From contig NC_068569.1 of assembly GCF_025698545.1 (NCBI RefSeq), forward strand, positions 11,036,001 to 11,100,000: DNA of 64,000 bases. Direction: 5' to 3'. The translations under genes were made by a program, and so were the position numbers. The stretch comes from Gossypium raimondii (Eukaryota > Streptophyta > Magnoliopsida > Malvales > Malvaceae). Position 1 is the first letter of the stretch. Every line of letters begins with the position of its first letter. Under the pieces are notes generated by a model, which had not been told where the DNA came from, made no database searches, and was given only the letters and a program-made list of their open reading frames with translations. Below are positions 10,720-22,534 of this stretch, in pieces.

Positions 10720-12600
10720 ATGATTCTGCTCTACCTTGGACAAAATCCGGGCCTTACTTCGATTTCCTCATCATAACAGGTTGTTTTCACAATTCCGGTT
10801 AGAAAAATGAAAAAGGTTTATGCTTCCCGATGGCTGTAATTTATTCTTCTTTCTTTTTCCATTACTTTATCTCTGGTTTTACTGCCAATGATGGATTGAA
10901 ATCTGAAACCAACACCTCACATTTCCGGCCCACCCTATAAACACTAAAAAGGAATCCACGCTAACCAATTTTCTTAAAGACATGGAAACTTAGGTCGTTT
11001 ATGTGTAGTGGGTAAGAGTAAGTTTTAAGTAACCATATCTTGTTGATCAAGTTACTGATAAGTTTTGTGTATGGTTATCTGTTTGGTCATGTAAGTGGCA
11101 GTAATACGAACTTTTAGTGAATCAGTAAATGAAGTGATTTTAGTTTGTTATAATTAATGAGGATAGGAACCCACTTTCAATATCACGCTATATTAAACCA
11201 AAAAAAAAACATTTTTTTATTTAAGATCTTCGATTTTATTCGGCATTTGATGCCAACAGACACATTTAAGGGTGTAAATATATTATGTGCATTTTAGAAT
11301 ATATGATTGGAAAATAATGGGAATGGGAATGACGTGGAAAAATATCTTCCAAATAGAGCTGTAGGAGCACATGCACATGCAAAATGCAAGCTCGAATCTC
11401 TCTCCATAACGTTTTATTATCTCCCTGCAAATGCCGACTGCTATTATATATCTTCAATTAAATCAATGAAATCATACAAATCTGCATGGTAGAAAACGAT
11501 ATATAAAATAAATAATTGGAGTTCATGCACTGAATATGATTTGATGACTAAACTAAGATGCAAGGTACCTTCACCGACTATATTTTATTAAAAACATTAT
11601 ACCATTGAGATTGGAATATTAAATTCATTAAATATAATTTTTACTCAATGATCTGTTGAGGTACTCCAAGGGACGGAACCATAATCTTTGTTTTTGATTC
11701 TCTTTTTTACTCCTCCATTGTTTTGAAATGCAAATTGCAAGAGATGGAGATAACAAATGAATATAATAAAGAAGAAGTGGTGATGTTGGTTGGTTCTACA
11801 ATGTTAGAGAAGGAAAAAGGCACGTGATTTGGGGGCAGATTCTAAACAAAATTCATTGTTTAGGAGTTTGGACCACAGTAGTTTCGAGACATTGCTGCTC
11901 CTCACACCGACAACTTTCTCTGTTTGTATAGACTGCTCTAAATTCTAAATAATCCCCATGCCTCATTACATTTGGGGATTAATCAAGGTACTTGCATTTA
12001 GGAATGGTATGTTTTTATGATCTTGTATTTTAGGAGAAATTTAATCTTTTGGTAAGACAATGTGAATCATTATTTCCTCCCTCAACATAATCTAGATGTA
12101 CGTGGTAATACCTGAATAATGATGCACATAATTTGAAGATGATCATAATGACATGTTTTTTAAAGTAGTAATTCAATTGGAATCTAAAATTTGAAGCATT
12201 GGATTTTGGCAGAACTTGACGGTGGTTTTTTCGTAAATAAGGATGAGGTTAAGCCACTTATTTCAATCAACTTGTAAAAGAAATTAAGCCACTTGCCATT
12301 GAGTTTTGGACAAAACTTGATCAAGCCCACCATCCTCCCTCCATTGATGGGCCCCTCCAACTTTCAAATATCATGAAATTTGACTCACTCAATTTAGTTT
12401 TTAAATTCTAAAAGTTGTATAAGAAAAGCAAGGTGAACTAATTAATTAACCAAATGTTGTCACGGTAAGCAAAGTAGTGGATACACAAATAGGCAAAATA
12501 TCTCAGCCTTTTGGAGCAATCCCCACCGTCCCATCTACCTCATCTTATCCATAGCCCCCCACACTACTTCAAACGTTGAAACCAATAAACCCAACGTTAA
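10720..12600. other. intergenic between CIA30 and J-protein genes
   Basis: The first 150-250 bases are likely CIA30 3' UTR. The rest is AT-rich with a few open frames under 65 codons on both strands (around 11270-11490) that are not protein-like. No repeat or RNA gene was recognised. Confidence 0.4.
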
Positions 12601-12644
12601 TTTGTAAAATAACAACGCCTATATAAATGCACAACATAAAAACT

Positions 12645-12652
12645 TATATAAA
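12645..12652 (+). promoter_or_regulatory. TATA box of the J-protein gene
   Basis: TATATAAA lies about 300 bases upstream of the J-protein ATG; a second TATAAAT is at 12622-12628. Both are followed by a CT-rich stretch typical of plant leaders. Which one is used cannot be told from sequence. Confidence 0.45.
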
Positions 12653-12755
12653 CGACCGCTTTCTGGAGAGTTTTGTTTGCAGAGACACTCTCTTACCCTC
12701 CTTTCGTTTCATTTCATTTCATTTATCTGTTTTTCTTTTCTCTTTGCGGAAGTAC

Positions 12756-12824
12756 ATGCTAAGGATTCCACAAAGACAGTGTCCTAACTCCCAACTCATG
12801 TTTCTAAATTCTAGTCTTGTTTAG
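12756..12824 (+). promoter_or_regulatory. upstream ORF in the J-protein leader
   Basis: If transcription starts just downstream of the TATA boxes, the leader contains an ATG at 12756 that opens a 22-codon frame (MLRIPQRQCPNSQLMFLNSS, then LV and a stop) ending 125 bases before the main ATG. Such a uORF could lower translation of the main frame. It depends on the start site and is unproven. Confidence 0.35.
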
Positions 12825-12949
12825 GTGGGTTTGGCTTGGTTTAGTGCTTTCTTTTCCCGTTTTAAGTTGTCTTGTTTATTACTATAATTTATCGACGAGA
12901 CAAAAGGACTTTTGTTTCGAGTTTTTTGGTCTGGTTTGATTTTTTAAGA

Positions 12950-14494
12950 ATGGCAAATGGAGAAGAGAAAAACAATGATTTCTATGCTGTTTTGGGGTTG
13001 AATAAGGAATGCACTCAAACAGAGCTCAGGACTGCTTATAAGAAACTTGCCCTGGTTAGATTTTAGCCCCATTTAATTCTGTTTATTTTGTGGTGTTTAC
13101 TCATGCACTATGAAGAACATGCATTGAAGTCAGTTAAAACAAGCTCTTGTTTTGGCTATGAAATTATATACCCAATGTTTGTAAACCGGTCCTGTAAAAT
13201 TCTGGGTTTTATCGTGACATTAAAAGATAATGAAGCCTTCAAAATTATATGATTGTCACGAAACTTTTTACAGTAAAAGCAAAAAAATAAAAAATAAAAT
13301 GTTTGAATTTTGGTTGTTGTTTGTTGGGGACAGAGATGGCACCCTGATCGTTGCTCTGCCTCGGCAAATTCCAAGTTTGTGGAAGAAGCCAAGAAGAAAT
13401 TCCAGGCCATTCAACAAGCCTATTCTGGTAATTTACTATTTTACCACTATTCATTTGCAATTTGCTTTTTATAGTCATGCAAGTTGAGATTTATTTTTTC
13501 TGTTTAAGAGGGAGAATTATTGGATTGAGATTCACGAGATGTTTGTTGTGTTTTCACTTTGACTTTTTATACAGTTCTGTCTGACGCAAACAAAAGGTTC
13601 TTGTACGACGTAGGAGTTTATGACAGTGATGACGACGAAAATGTATCTCTTCTCAACACTCCTTTTTATATTTTATTTATATTTTAATTCAAGTAGATTT
13701 AGGGTTAATGGAATGGTTTAATTTTCAGGGCATGGGAGACTTTTTGAACGAAATGACTACCATGATGTCCGGTGTAAGTTTCTTTCATTGTTTTGATCTT
13801 TACGGGTTTATTAATGGCATTGCCATTGCTTCTGTTTTAGTAGACATAATTGATTGCAAATAGCCCATTTGCTGCTCTTTTGCCCTTTTTATGTAAACTC
13901 GCACTGTTTAATTTACTTTTTTGTTTTTCAACTGTCAAAACTTTTTTTTTACCTATTTGGGTAAATCTGAATGTATAGGAAAACGGAGAAGAAAGCTTTG
14001 AGGAATTACAGGAATTGTTTGAAGAAATGTTCCAGGCTGACATTGATTCATTAGACTGTAGTGGTCAGTCACCAATATCTTGCTCTGCTTCATCTTCGTT
14101 TGCGTCGTACGGTGACAGTTCGGGCTCCAACAACCGGAGTTCCTCCGAAATGAGTTCAGGGGAGACTATGCCGGAAAACATCGATGCACAACCTAATCAT
14201 ATCTTTCTGGGGGTATGTTGGATTCTCTAAGACTCCAATCTAATTGACTTGTGCATCTGTTTTTTAAAAATATATAATTTTATGCGTCGGATTCATGATA
14301 CATATGAAAGTTGTTGTTTTCGAATGATGGTTTGAAGACAGATGGAACACAAGGAAGACATCAGGCAACGGAAAAGAACCAGAGGAGGAACCATCGGAGG
14401 AGCCGGCGGTAGTAGACGGAGAAATGGACAGAAGCAAAAGTTTTCCTCTGGCCATGATGATTCTTCCAACTATCATGGCATTTCTGCTTCATGA
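12950..14494 (+). CDS. small J-domain (DnaJ/Hsp40) protein, type III
   Basis: Six exons join in frame: 12950-13054, 13334-13427, 13575-13642, 13729-13773, 13979-14212, 14342-14494, giving 232 residues. The J domain is N-terminal (about 10-78): DFYAVLGLNKECTQTELRTA in helix I/II, the essential HPD tripeptide at residues 38-40 (RWHPDRC), then FQAIQQAYSVLSDANKRFLY. HPD stimulates the ATPase of Hsp70 partners. There is no Gly/Phe region and no zinc finger, so this is a type III (class C) J-protein. The middle is acidic (YDSDDDEN; EESFEELQELFEEMF) and then Ser-rich. The last exon is basic (RQRKRTRGG, GSRRRNGQKQK), a possible nuclear signal. It resembles the J-protein I recall at At1g72416, next to CIA30 in Arabidopsis. 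The upstream open frame reaching to 12872 begins with TTG, so ATG 12950 is the start. Confidence 0.9.
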
Positions 14495-15262
14495 TAACAC
14501 ACCAGCTCAGTCATTGATTAATCATTCAGTTTCAACCTTATATTATTTTGGCCAACTTAACCGTATTAACATCCTGTGCCCAAGACGGAGGCAAGGGCAG
14601 TGGGTGGCATGTTGGTCGTCTTGGTCGACAGTGACATCGATCCTCACCTGCAACAAAAGCCGAAATTACGGCAAGAAGATTAGTTCGGCTGTAATGAGGG
14701 GAACTACACGAGTTTTACCATTGTTCTTCACTGGATTACCAATCTAGCTTCGATTTACCATGTCGATGAATTTTGATTTGTAGGTTTATTTTACCATGTT
14801 TAGGACCACCCTGTATTGCTAATCAATGGGCTCTATTTCGCGGGGCCAATAAGATCATCCATCAATGATAGTCGTAAATTCCCAGAGATCTTTGGTGTAT
14901 TAATTTGAAGGCTGCTCTGATTCCACTAAATTATTTCATTTTAGGGGTAGTTGGTGGGGGGACTGGAAACACCGAGCAACTAAACTGGAAACAGGCTGTT
15001 ATTGCAGCCTCTTCTGGAATGGTCAGCCAACAAAATATTTTGCGTGTGCTCTTTGTTGTCAGGTGAAGCAGTCAGGTTTTGGATCGTCCATAATTCGATA
15101 TGGCATTTTCATTTGATTATTTGCAACTTCAAATTAATTTTTACCCTGTGAAATATTACATTATATAATATCTAAATGATGATTATGATAGGGTGAAAAC
15201 TAATTAATTTTATAAAGGTCAAAAATTAAAAAAAAAAATCATGGGCCCAAGGTAGAAACCAA

Positions 15263-15338
15263 CCTTGCAAGTTGCTAGGAAAGTTTAGTTCCTTCCCCAA
15301 GGGTCTACTTTCCGGATACAACTAGGCAACTTGCATGG
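15263..15338. repeat. imperfect inverted repeat (about 76-base fold-back)
   Basis: CCTTGCAAGTTGCTAG at 15263-15278 is nearly the reverse complement of CTAGGCAACTTGCATGG at 15322-15338. Inside these arms GGAAAGT (about 15277) pairs with ACTTTCC (about 15307), and the centre has CCTT/AAGG. The arms could form a hairpin of small-RNA-precursor size, but I recognise no known miRNA sequence. Confidence 0.4.
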
Positions 15339-16110
15339 TTTTTTTTTGCTTTATCCCTATTTCTGTTTATTAAAAAAAGGAAAGAAATGCTTTTGGTCTC
15401 ACTTCAATCTTAACATAAGATTCTAATATTTAATAATGCTTGAGACATTTTAATTCGAAATAAGCACTTAATAAATGTTTTATTATTAATGAAAACATTA
15501 TGTTAAGAAATGTTTTGTTAAATTAAAAAGATAAAGTGTGATTTAATCTTAATCATGAATTTAATGATTTAAAAATAATGTAAATGGGTCCCTCTTAATA
15601 TATGTAAATATACAATTTTTATTTATTTGTTTGGAGAGGGCAAAGAACTAATCCACAAGTTAAAATGGTGTAACCTTGGATCATAAAGTTATGATAATGA
15701 TGGAAGGAAATTGTTCAAGTTGTGGATTAGTTGAGATAAATAAAAGTGCAAGTTGTGGAGCACATGATGTTTAAGCATTTTTTAAGGCTAACAAGTTGAG
15801 TGTTTTAAAAACTAAATTTCATGATTGTTACAAAATTAGGCTAATAATTTCCATAAAAAGCATCCAAGATTCATCCTCCCAAGGTTATGATTTGGTCTTC
15901 ACAAGTTCTCCAAATAAAATACTTCAATCTTTAATTACATTTTTGTTTTCTTTCCTCAATACATGACTTACATAGAGTTTGAATTATGATTTTGGACGGT
16001 AACATAAACTTTGTTTACCACTGTTTCCATTGAATTGTACATATACCATTTTATCCTATTTTAAAAATTATTTTCTTTTAATTAATAAGTGATTGGAAGA
16101 AGTGGAAGTG

Positions 16111-16255
16111 AAACAGATGAAGACCTTGCGATTAATAAGTAATTAATAAATTTGAATTTTGGGATCAACATTATTAAAAAGGTTTTACCTAAATACTACT
16201 CCGACCCAAGTAGAATTATAATCAAATCGTAAAACAGATGAAGACCTTGCGATTA
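16111..16255 (+). repeat. 24-base direct repeat, two copies 121 bases apart
   Basis: The block AAACAGATGAAGACCTTGCG plus ATTA is found at 16111-16134 and again, identical, at 16232-16255. It is not low-complexity, so it reflects a local duplication or the ends of a small insertion rather than chance. Confidence 0.6.
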
Positions 16256-17918
16256 TATATAAATAAAAATAAAAACAGCTGCCTTTTATGTACTTGATTG
16301 GATCCTAAGGTGAAATTGTTGAAAACCCAATGACTGAAGGAGAAAATTGGAGCCATATGGGCACAGGGATTACTTGAAAAACAAAAATAACCCAAAATCA
16401 ATGGGCTAACAACTCCCATGATTTACTGGACTGACCGAGCTTGTTATTAGGTTTTTCCAATTGAGCCCCTATCCAACCCTAGTTACTATTTATTTAATTA
16501 TAATACTCATATATTTATATTTAAAAGAAAAAGTACATTCATTAAAAATTGAAAGGATTAAAAAGACAAAACGATGTAAAAAATAATTTTTATAATAAAA
16601 TAAATATTTAACAATAATTTTAATTGGTTTTTTAATTATTTATAACGTTTTTATGAGAAATTTTAATAAATTTCAATTTAATCCACTTTGTCACATTAAC
16701 AAAAGTTTTATTTATTAAAACTCAAATTACCATATGTTTTTTATTAAATAATTTCAAACATTAACAATTCGTTCTTAATGTTAATTTCCATACTAACAAC
16801 TTTTTTCCTCACTTTAATGTTAATTAGCGTCTTAATTTAATTTAAAAGTTCTAAAATTCATTACTGTACGTTATAAATCAGATTTTTATTTTATATTGTT
16901 ATTTTATTTATAATAATTTGTTGATATTAGGTAGGAAAAGAAGTTTTAAAAATTGAATTTGTCTGTCCATACTCCATACCAACACATTTACATTTTTTTC
17001 CCAATAATAATAATATATAATTAAGTAATTATTTTTCTAAAATATAGCTTTCTTTAAAAAAAAAAACTATACGAAAACAAATGTAGGTTATGCTCTCACA
17101 ACATCTGAACATATCAGAATTTTATAACCAACATCGTTGTCTTATGTATACACAAACTGGTTATCCTATATAAACATATATTTGAATGGTTGATTATTCA
17201 AGTTTAGGATTTCCCAAATTTGATAAGACAACTAGAAAATGAAGGGACAATCTTTTACATGGCCATCATAATTTAGTGTTTTGTATGTTTAGACCCAGTA
17301 ACTGTTGCAGTAAGAAGAGTATTTTTGAGCATTAGCTGATGTTTCATTTATAATACTTGAATCAGATTTCTTGCTACAGTATTTGTATACAATAATGTAA
17401 GGATTAATTTCTTTCTTGTTCACTACCAGTATTTGTCTTTACACATGAAAAATCATTTTAATGTAAGAGTCTGAATTATTGCTTTTAAAATTTTAATTTT
17501 GTTAGACTTTTACGTTTAAAAAAAAAAAAAAGTCCGTTTAATGAAAGAAGTCCACATCAAACCAAAAAAATCAAAAGGAAAGTTCAATCAGCAAAAACAA
17601 AGAAACAACAAATAAAATAGAATCAGAACAAACTAAGGGTTTCGAAAACAAACTGGATAAATATTTAAGAACATGGCGGATTCTCGGCTACTATGTTTGA
17701 TTCCTAAGAAAATGGAAAGCAACGCAGCAGAAAAAAATAATTCCCAGCTTATTTTTCCATCAGAAAATAAAAAGACTTGAACCCCTCAAAGCCATAGGAT
17801 TCAAAGCATGACTTCAAATATTGCGACTCATGTTTGCCCGCATTTTCTCAGAAAACGAATAGAAGAGGATGTGCAAATCCCTACATGTTTATATACATAG
17901 AGCAAGTAATCGCAATGC

Positions 17919-18044
17919 CTGAGAAGTGAGGGCCTTGATGGTTTGCCTAGTCCTAGGAGTTTCCAAAGCATCTTCATCCTGATGGCGCCCTATAGATCCA
18001 TTGTTATTGTGTTACTGCTTTGAACAAGCTATGCACGTTAACAT
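17919..18044 (-). pseudogene. BREVIS RADIX-like first exon, orphaned and interrupted
   Basis: The minus strand from ATG 18044-18042 reads MLTCIACSKQ, a TAA stop, then HNNNGSIGRHQDEDALETP, RTRQTIKALTSQ. Plant BRX-like proteins start ML/MFSCIA(C)(S/T)K, have a short variable acidic linker, then a KALTSQIKDMALK-like block; the first exon ends at this TSQ/TAQ point. Here the exon stops exactly after SQ, but the donor is GC (GCATTG) instead of GT, there is an in-frame stop after codon 10, and no sequence for the KDMALK segment or the two BRX domains could be found downstream to 14.5 kb. A CT-rich leader still lies upstream. BRX proteins are plasma-membrane/nuclear regulators of root vascular growth in auxin, brassinosteroid and cytokinin signalling. 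This host gene copy is dead or reduced to a transcribed remnant. The alternative, a usable GC-AG donor with distant exons, is unlikely given the stop. Confidence 0.7.
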
Positions 18045-19740
18045 ATTCCCTTCTCTTTCTCTTCTTTTCAGCCCCTTCCCCCAAACTATAGAAATCCCAG
18101 ATCAGATTCAACAACAACCAAACGTCATAAACAAATGTACAAGGTAGCCATGTCAACGAGCGAACGATGCTTATGGGTATTTTTACTTTGGTAATACCAA
18201 GGCTTACTTAGAACGGAATGTGACTTTTCGTAATGCCAAAGAGCCAAAAAAAAAAAAAGCAAAAAGAAAGAGAAGAAGAAGAATCAGAGAGATCCAATGT
18301 AGCTGATAGCCGGGAATATAGAAAAAGACAAGTGACCGTTAATGGAGGAAGAAGAAGGGCATGGTTTTTCCTTGGGATGGAAATGAAAGAAAGAGCAAGA
18401 GAATGAGAGGGACTCTATTTCTTTGGCTAAAAGCCTCTGCTCTGTGTCTTAGGGTTTTTAGTGTTTCCTCTCTTTTTTTCTCAGCTTTATGGTTGCGTAG
18501 GGTTGGGCTTAGGCTTTTTTTTCTGGGCTTGTTTGTGGGCTTTTTTCTTTGTAGGGTGGTTTTTTCCTCTTTTTTAGCTTTTTGTCTTTCACTTCTTTTT
18601 TACTGAATAAAATACGCAGACCAGACTTTTATAAAAATAAAAAAGGGTATAGAAGTAAAAATAAATAAATATTGAAAATTAAATTGATTATTATAGTTAT
18701 GAGTGTGGTTTACTTCTCTAAACTCAACTCAACTCAACTCAACTCAACTCAACTCAACAGCATGGAGTGGTGTGGGATCTTCAATCTTATCTAATTGACG
18801 TGTAAAGCTTAGAGCAACAAAAGTGGGAGCCACATGTTCCCTCCTACCCACTAGACCTTTTCTTAGCTAATGCTTGGCTGCTATTAACCTGGGTTCGGGG
18901 TTCTCGGCTTCTTATTTTTAACATAATTTCCTTCATTTTATTTCGTGCTCAAACATCATTCAAATAATTGGCATTTTCTGCTAATTTTCCCTTCTTTTAA
19001 TACATAATATATTTATTAGAGTCTCAATTTTTGTGAAACAATAATTGGGATCGAGTTAAACAAGCTAATGTAGCTTTAATTAAATGTACAGAACTATTTT
19101 AATATCTCTTTATTATAAAATTATTTATTCATTAACTATTCGACAGTGTCACTAATCTACGCTATGATAATTAAGCTATGGTTTCCATGAGAATCAAATT
19201 AAGCTTGCCATTTAGAATAGTGGTAATGAATGTATAAGAAAATTAGTGCTAATGAAATTGCAACGTAATACCCAAATGTAAGTCATCCTTCATTAATAAC
19301 CTAATTAATAACCCATCAAACCCTTAATCTCTTGTTAACTATTTGCTAGCATTAGTATAATACAAATTTGTTATATAATTCAAAACTGGATTTTAAAAAG
19401 TTTACGTAGATAATAAATGTTTAATTAATCGATTGAAAATCAAAATATGTATAGACTAATTCGACACAAATAATATTATTAAAATTTATCAATAAATTCA
19501 GTTAAATCGGATTAACTAAATTAACATTTAACCATTTTCCGAGGAAATATAAAATTAGCATACTTGATCACTAAATTATAATTAAAGACCAAACAAGTTT
19601 AGTTTTAGACTTCAATTTTAACCAAAGTTTGGGTGGCTCGAAATGAAGCCATATTAGCCGGAGCCATGCACCCCAAAAGTAGCCAACAAAAGCTTCAACA
19701 CCTTATCTTCCAAAATTTTTGCTCCGTCTTAACCTTGGTC
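18045..19740. other. intergenic between BRX relic and DRM gene
   Basis: The part to about 18600 is CT/AG-skewed and probably the former BRX leader and promoter. The plus-strand frame at 18361-18606 is a hydrophobic read of this T-rich DNA, not a gene. A pentanucleotide microsatellite follows at about 18719. The remainder is AT-rich and I see nothing in it. Confidence 0.4.
18719..18759 (+). repeat. (AACTC)n microsatellite, about 8 copies
   Basis: The pentamer AACTC is repeated without interruption about eight times. Pentanucleotide arrays of this length usually vary between individuals. Confidence 0.85.
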
Positions 19741-19747
19741 TGGTCTG

Positions 19748-19753
19748 TATAAA
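19748..19753 (+). promoter_or_regulatory. TATA box of the DRM gene
   Basis: TATAAA about 290 bases upstream of the DRM ATG is followed by an A/C-rich leader. The inferred leader has no ATG, but it contains the (TA)n tract at 19928-19954. Confidence 0.5.
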
Positions 19754-19927
19754 GACCCTAATCCAGCAATTAGATCCCCGAGAAATAGAGACAAAAAAAC
19801 TCTTTCAACAATAATATCCCCACAACCTCGCCAAATCTTTCCCTTTTTCCGTTTCCTTCCCTTCTCTTAGTAACAGTCGTTTCTCTGCCGGATCACAAAA
19901 ACAAATATATATAGCAAAAGACCGTTG

Positions 19928-19954
19928 ATATATATATATATATATATATATATA
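19928..19954 (+). repeat. (TA)n microsatellite in the DRM leader
   Basis: About 13 uninterrupted TA units lie roughly 90 bases before the DRM start codon, probably inside the 5' UTR. Length change here could alter leader folding; this is inference. Confidence 0.8.
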
Positions 19955-20040
19955 CGGATAATCATTTGTTTTGATTGTTAAACGGCTTTTTAACGGGTGT
20001 TACGTTTATAGAGAAGAACAGTTTGTCAATCACATAGATC

Positions 20041-20627
20041 ATGGGTTTTCTAGACAAACTTTGGGACGAAACGCTTGCCGGGCCTATGCCAGAAACCGGC
20101 CTCGGAAAACTACGAAAGTATGGTTCATTTTCAGCCGCATCATCATCGCCTGCTACCGCTGATACTAGTCAGGTTATGATAACTAGGAGCATTACGATTC
20201 TTAAGAGTAACTCTGGTTTGAAAAACCTATCTATGGACCCGGGTTCAGCTCCGGGTTCTCCTTCTGGGTCTAGCAATCCTGGGACACCTTTGTCACGTAA
20301 GTCCATCTCTACTTTCCTTGCTGGATCTCTCTCTCTATATAGGAACAAATGAGTTAAAATGGGCAGATAAAAATGTATTAATTTAATTTGCAGCGGGGAC
20401 ACCGACTGGGGATTTTAGGAGATTCACGAGAAGGAAATCGCCGGCTGAAGCACTTCAATCGGAAGAACCTAGAAGTCCGACTGTTTACGATTGGTTCTCC
20501 CTCTCTCCTTTTTTACTCCTTATGAAATTGCAAAAAATAAAATTTGTTTGTAATTGTTTAACTAATTTATCTTTGGTAAATTGGTGTTAATGTTTGCAGG
20601 ATTGTGATGAGTGCTTTGGATCGTTGA
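20041..20627 (+). CDS. dormancy/auxin-associated (DRM/ARP) family protein
   Basis: Three exons, 20041-20296, 20394-20493 and 20600-20627, join in frame to 127 residues. The start MGFLDKLWDETLAGPMPETG LGKLRKY is the family signature. It is followed by a Ser/Ala-rich linker, MITRSITILK, a Gly/Ser/Pro-rich region (PGSAPGSPSGSSNPGTPLS), GDFRRFTRRKS, and SPTVYDW then IVMSALDR. DRM proteins are small, disordered plant proteins whose transcripts rise in dormant buds and fall with auxin or growth; the biochemical role is unknown. The last exon carries only nine codons plus the split Trp codon. If intron 2 were retained, the frame would run on after YDW for about 35 further codons. From memory this gene is closest to the At1g54070 type. 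Confidence 0.9.
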
Positions 20628-22370
20628 GAGAGGAAATTTGGCGACTTTCGTTTTTGAAGAATCGACATATGAAAGAAACTTTTTGTACATATTATCAAGC
20701 TTCGGTTAAAGTTTCATCATATCATATCATATCATATATCTTATGCAGCTATATACGCATATCATATGTGTATCGGTAATTATTAAGTTGGTAATTAACA
20801 AGAATAAAAGGACTGGATGATTCGAATGAAGAATCGTTAAACCGATGGAGAAAAAAAACTATCACTGCAATTTCATGGAGTTTCCGAGAGAGAGGAACGA
20901 CAGACGTAGGAACCTCTTTTGTACATATTTCTTTTCTTTTTCATGTGCATATGGTTTTGTGTTTATCTTTGTCTTAGCTTTTAATTTGTAAATATCAGTC
21001 TCTGTATATATATCCTCATGTAATGGAACTCGGTAATTTGCAGCTATAAAACTATATATACGATTATCAATATTTTACTCTCTTGTTCCACTTTTATTCT
21101 ACAGTTCCTCTCTCCCACTATCTATGCCTTTGAGATATCAATCTAATTATCCAAAATCTAAATGTGGGGTTTGTTTCTTTGTTTTGCTCTTTGACTTTCT
21201 AACTTCTCTCTTTTGTTTTATACAGTGTTAGGTAGGTTGTCTCCCTCCTACATTTATTTCTATTTAATTATTTATATGTATATTACTTTAGGGTAAATTA
21301 TCCCTTGGTGGCTCAACTTTAACAGCATTTTCATTTTCATTTTAATTCATTGTTTTAGTTTCTACTGTATTTTCACTTTATTTTTTAATGTTTTTATTAT
21401 CCCGATCGATGATTTTTTAACCGATTGGATCAGGAATCGATCTGGGGACCGGTGAGAGAGTGACTACTAATTAGATTGAGAATCGGTATGAACATATTGA
21501 ACCGGCTAAAAAATCAATTGAACTGGCTGAAAAATCGGTTGAATCGAGATTTTTAATTTTCTTTTGATCGGACCAACGAACTGATGACTTGACCAAGTTG
21601 ACCACCGGTTCGATTTAAAAAAAATATTAATCATTTTACGACTTCTAATGCTTGGTTGGGTGGAAAAGTAGAGGGATGGGAAGAGAAAGTGGAAAAGATG
21701 ATAGAAAATGAATTTTCAATGTTTGGGTAGCGAAGAAAAGTGAGAGTAAAGAAAATACGAGAGATGATCATTTATTTTTCCACCTTAATGCATAAAAATT
21801 AATCATTCCAAATTGAAAAGATAAAAGGAGAGAAAATGTAAAAGAAGTGTATCTTAGTTCAAATTATGCATTTTGCAATTATTTTTTTTGTTCTTCCTTT
21901 TACTTTTCAACCCTACAAGAAACGAAGGAAAGAAAATTAGTTTTTATTTTCATTGATTCATTTTTTTACTTAACACACCTATGAAAAGAAAAAGGTATAT
22001 TTTTATCCTTCTAATTTTTCCCATTCAAAATTTCTTTTCACTCTACAAAGTAAAACCTAAGTTTTAAGATTTAAAAAGCGTTTAATTTGATCTAATTTAA
22101 CAAAAGTTGAATGTTTAGATTATTTAGAAATTGTAAATTAATGAACAGAAATTTCCAGTAAAAAGTTGGGAGTTTGGGGCTAGCATTGATAAAATTGTAT
22201 ATGTACCATGTTGATGCTAGTGCATAAATGAAACACACTAAAATGCATAACATCAGTAAAAACATGGAAAATATTTGAAATGTTTTCTTTAAAAAATATA
22301 TGACTTCACTTTTATATCAAAAAACCAAATTTAATCTACCTATAAATTCCACCCTTGATTTTATTTTTTT
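20628..22370. other. intergenic 3' of DRM with degenerate repeats
   Basis: The stretch to about 21080 is likely DRM 3' UTR. From about 21415 to 21630 there is a degenerate interspersed repeat with reiterated GAACCGGCTAAAAAATC-like units (about 21498, 21523 and 21530-21545). At 21650-22070 the DNA is rich in GGAAAAG/CTTTTCC words and begins with CTTGGTTGGGTGG, as at the edges of some short TIR elements. No gene or exact element ends could be set. Confidence 0.35.
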
Positions 22371-22528
22371 CAACCAAGTCAATGTGATAACCGGCAAGAG
22401 AACGTCACGGCGGATACTCAACTCAATTGCTGGCGCTCTCTTCCCACGTCAGCATGATCTCTTTTTAACGTAGCTGGCACCCCGGTTAACGTTACCCACA
22501 ACGTCCTCACACTCCAGTTATTCTTTTA

Positions 22529-22534
22529 CACGTG
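22529..22534. promoter_or_regulatory. G-box (CACGTG) upstream of the trihelix gene
   Basis: A palindromic CACGTG, in the context TTACACGTGGAC, lies about 750 bases before the trihelix ATG. It sits in a GC-richer patch that also has CCCACGTCAGC near 22445. G-box/ABRE motifs bind bZIP and bHLH factors and are frequent in light- and ABA-responsive promoters. Function is inferred. Confidence 0.4.

Larger units (their letters stand above)
14495..17918. other. intergenic 3' of the J-protein gene
   Basis: About 3.4 kb without a gene. The first 300-600 bases, less AT-rich, probably contain the J-protein 3' UTR. A fold-back lies at 15263-15338 and a 24-base direct repeat occurs at 16111 and 16232. 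No BRX exons 2-5 were found on the minus strand here, although the exon-1 relic at 17919-18044 points in this direction. Confidence 0.45.

Noticed and set aside
18361-18606. Hydrophobic 81-codon plus-strand frame that looks like a membrane protein
   Set aside because: It reads T-rich leader DNA opposite the BRX relic; Phe/Leu/Ser richness comes from composition alone.
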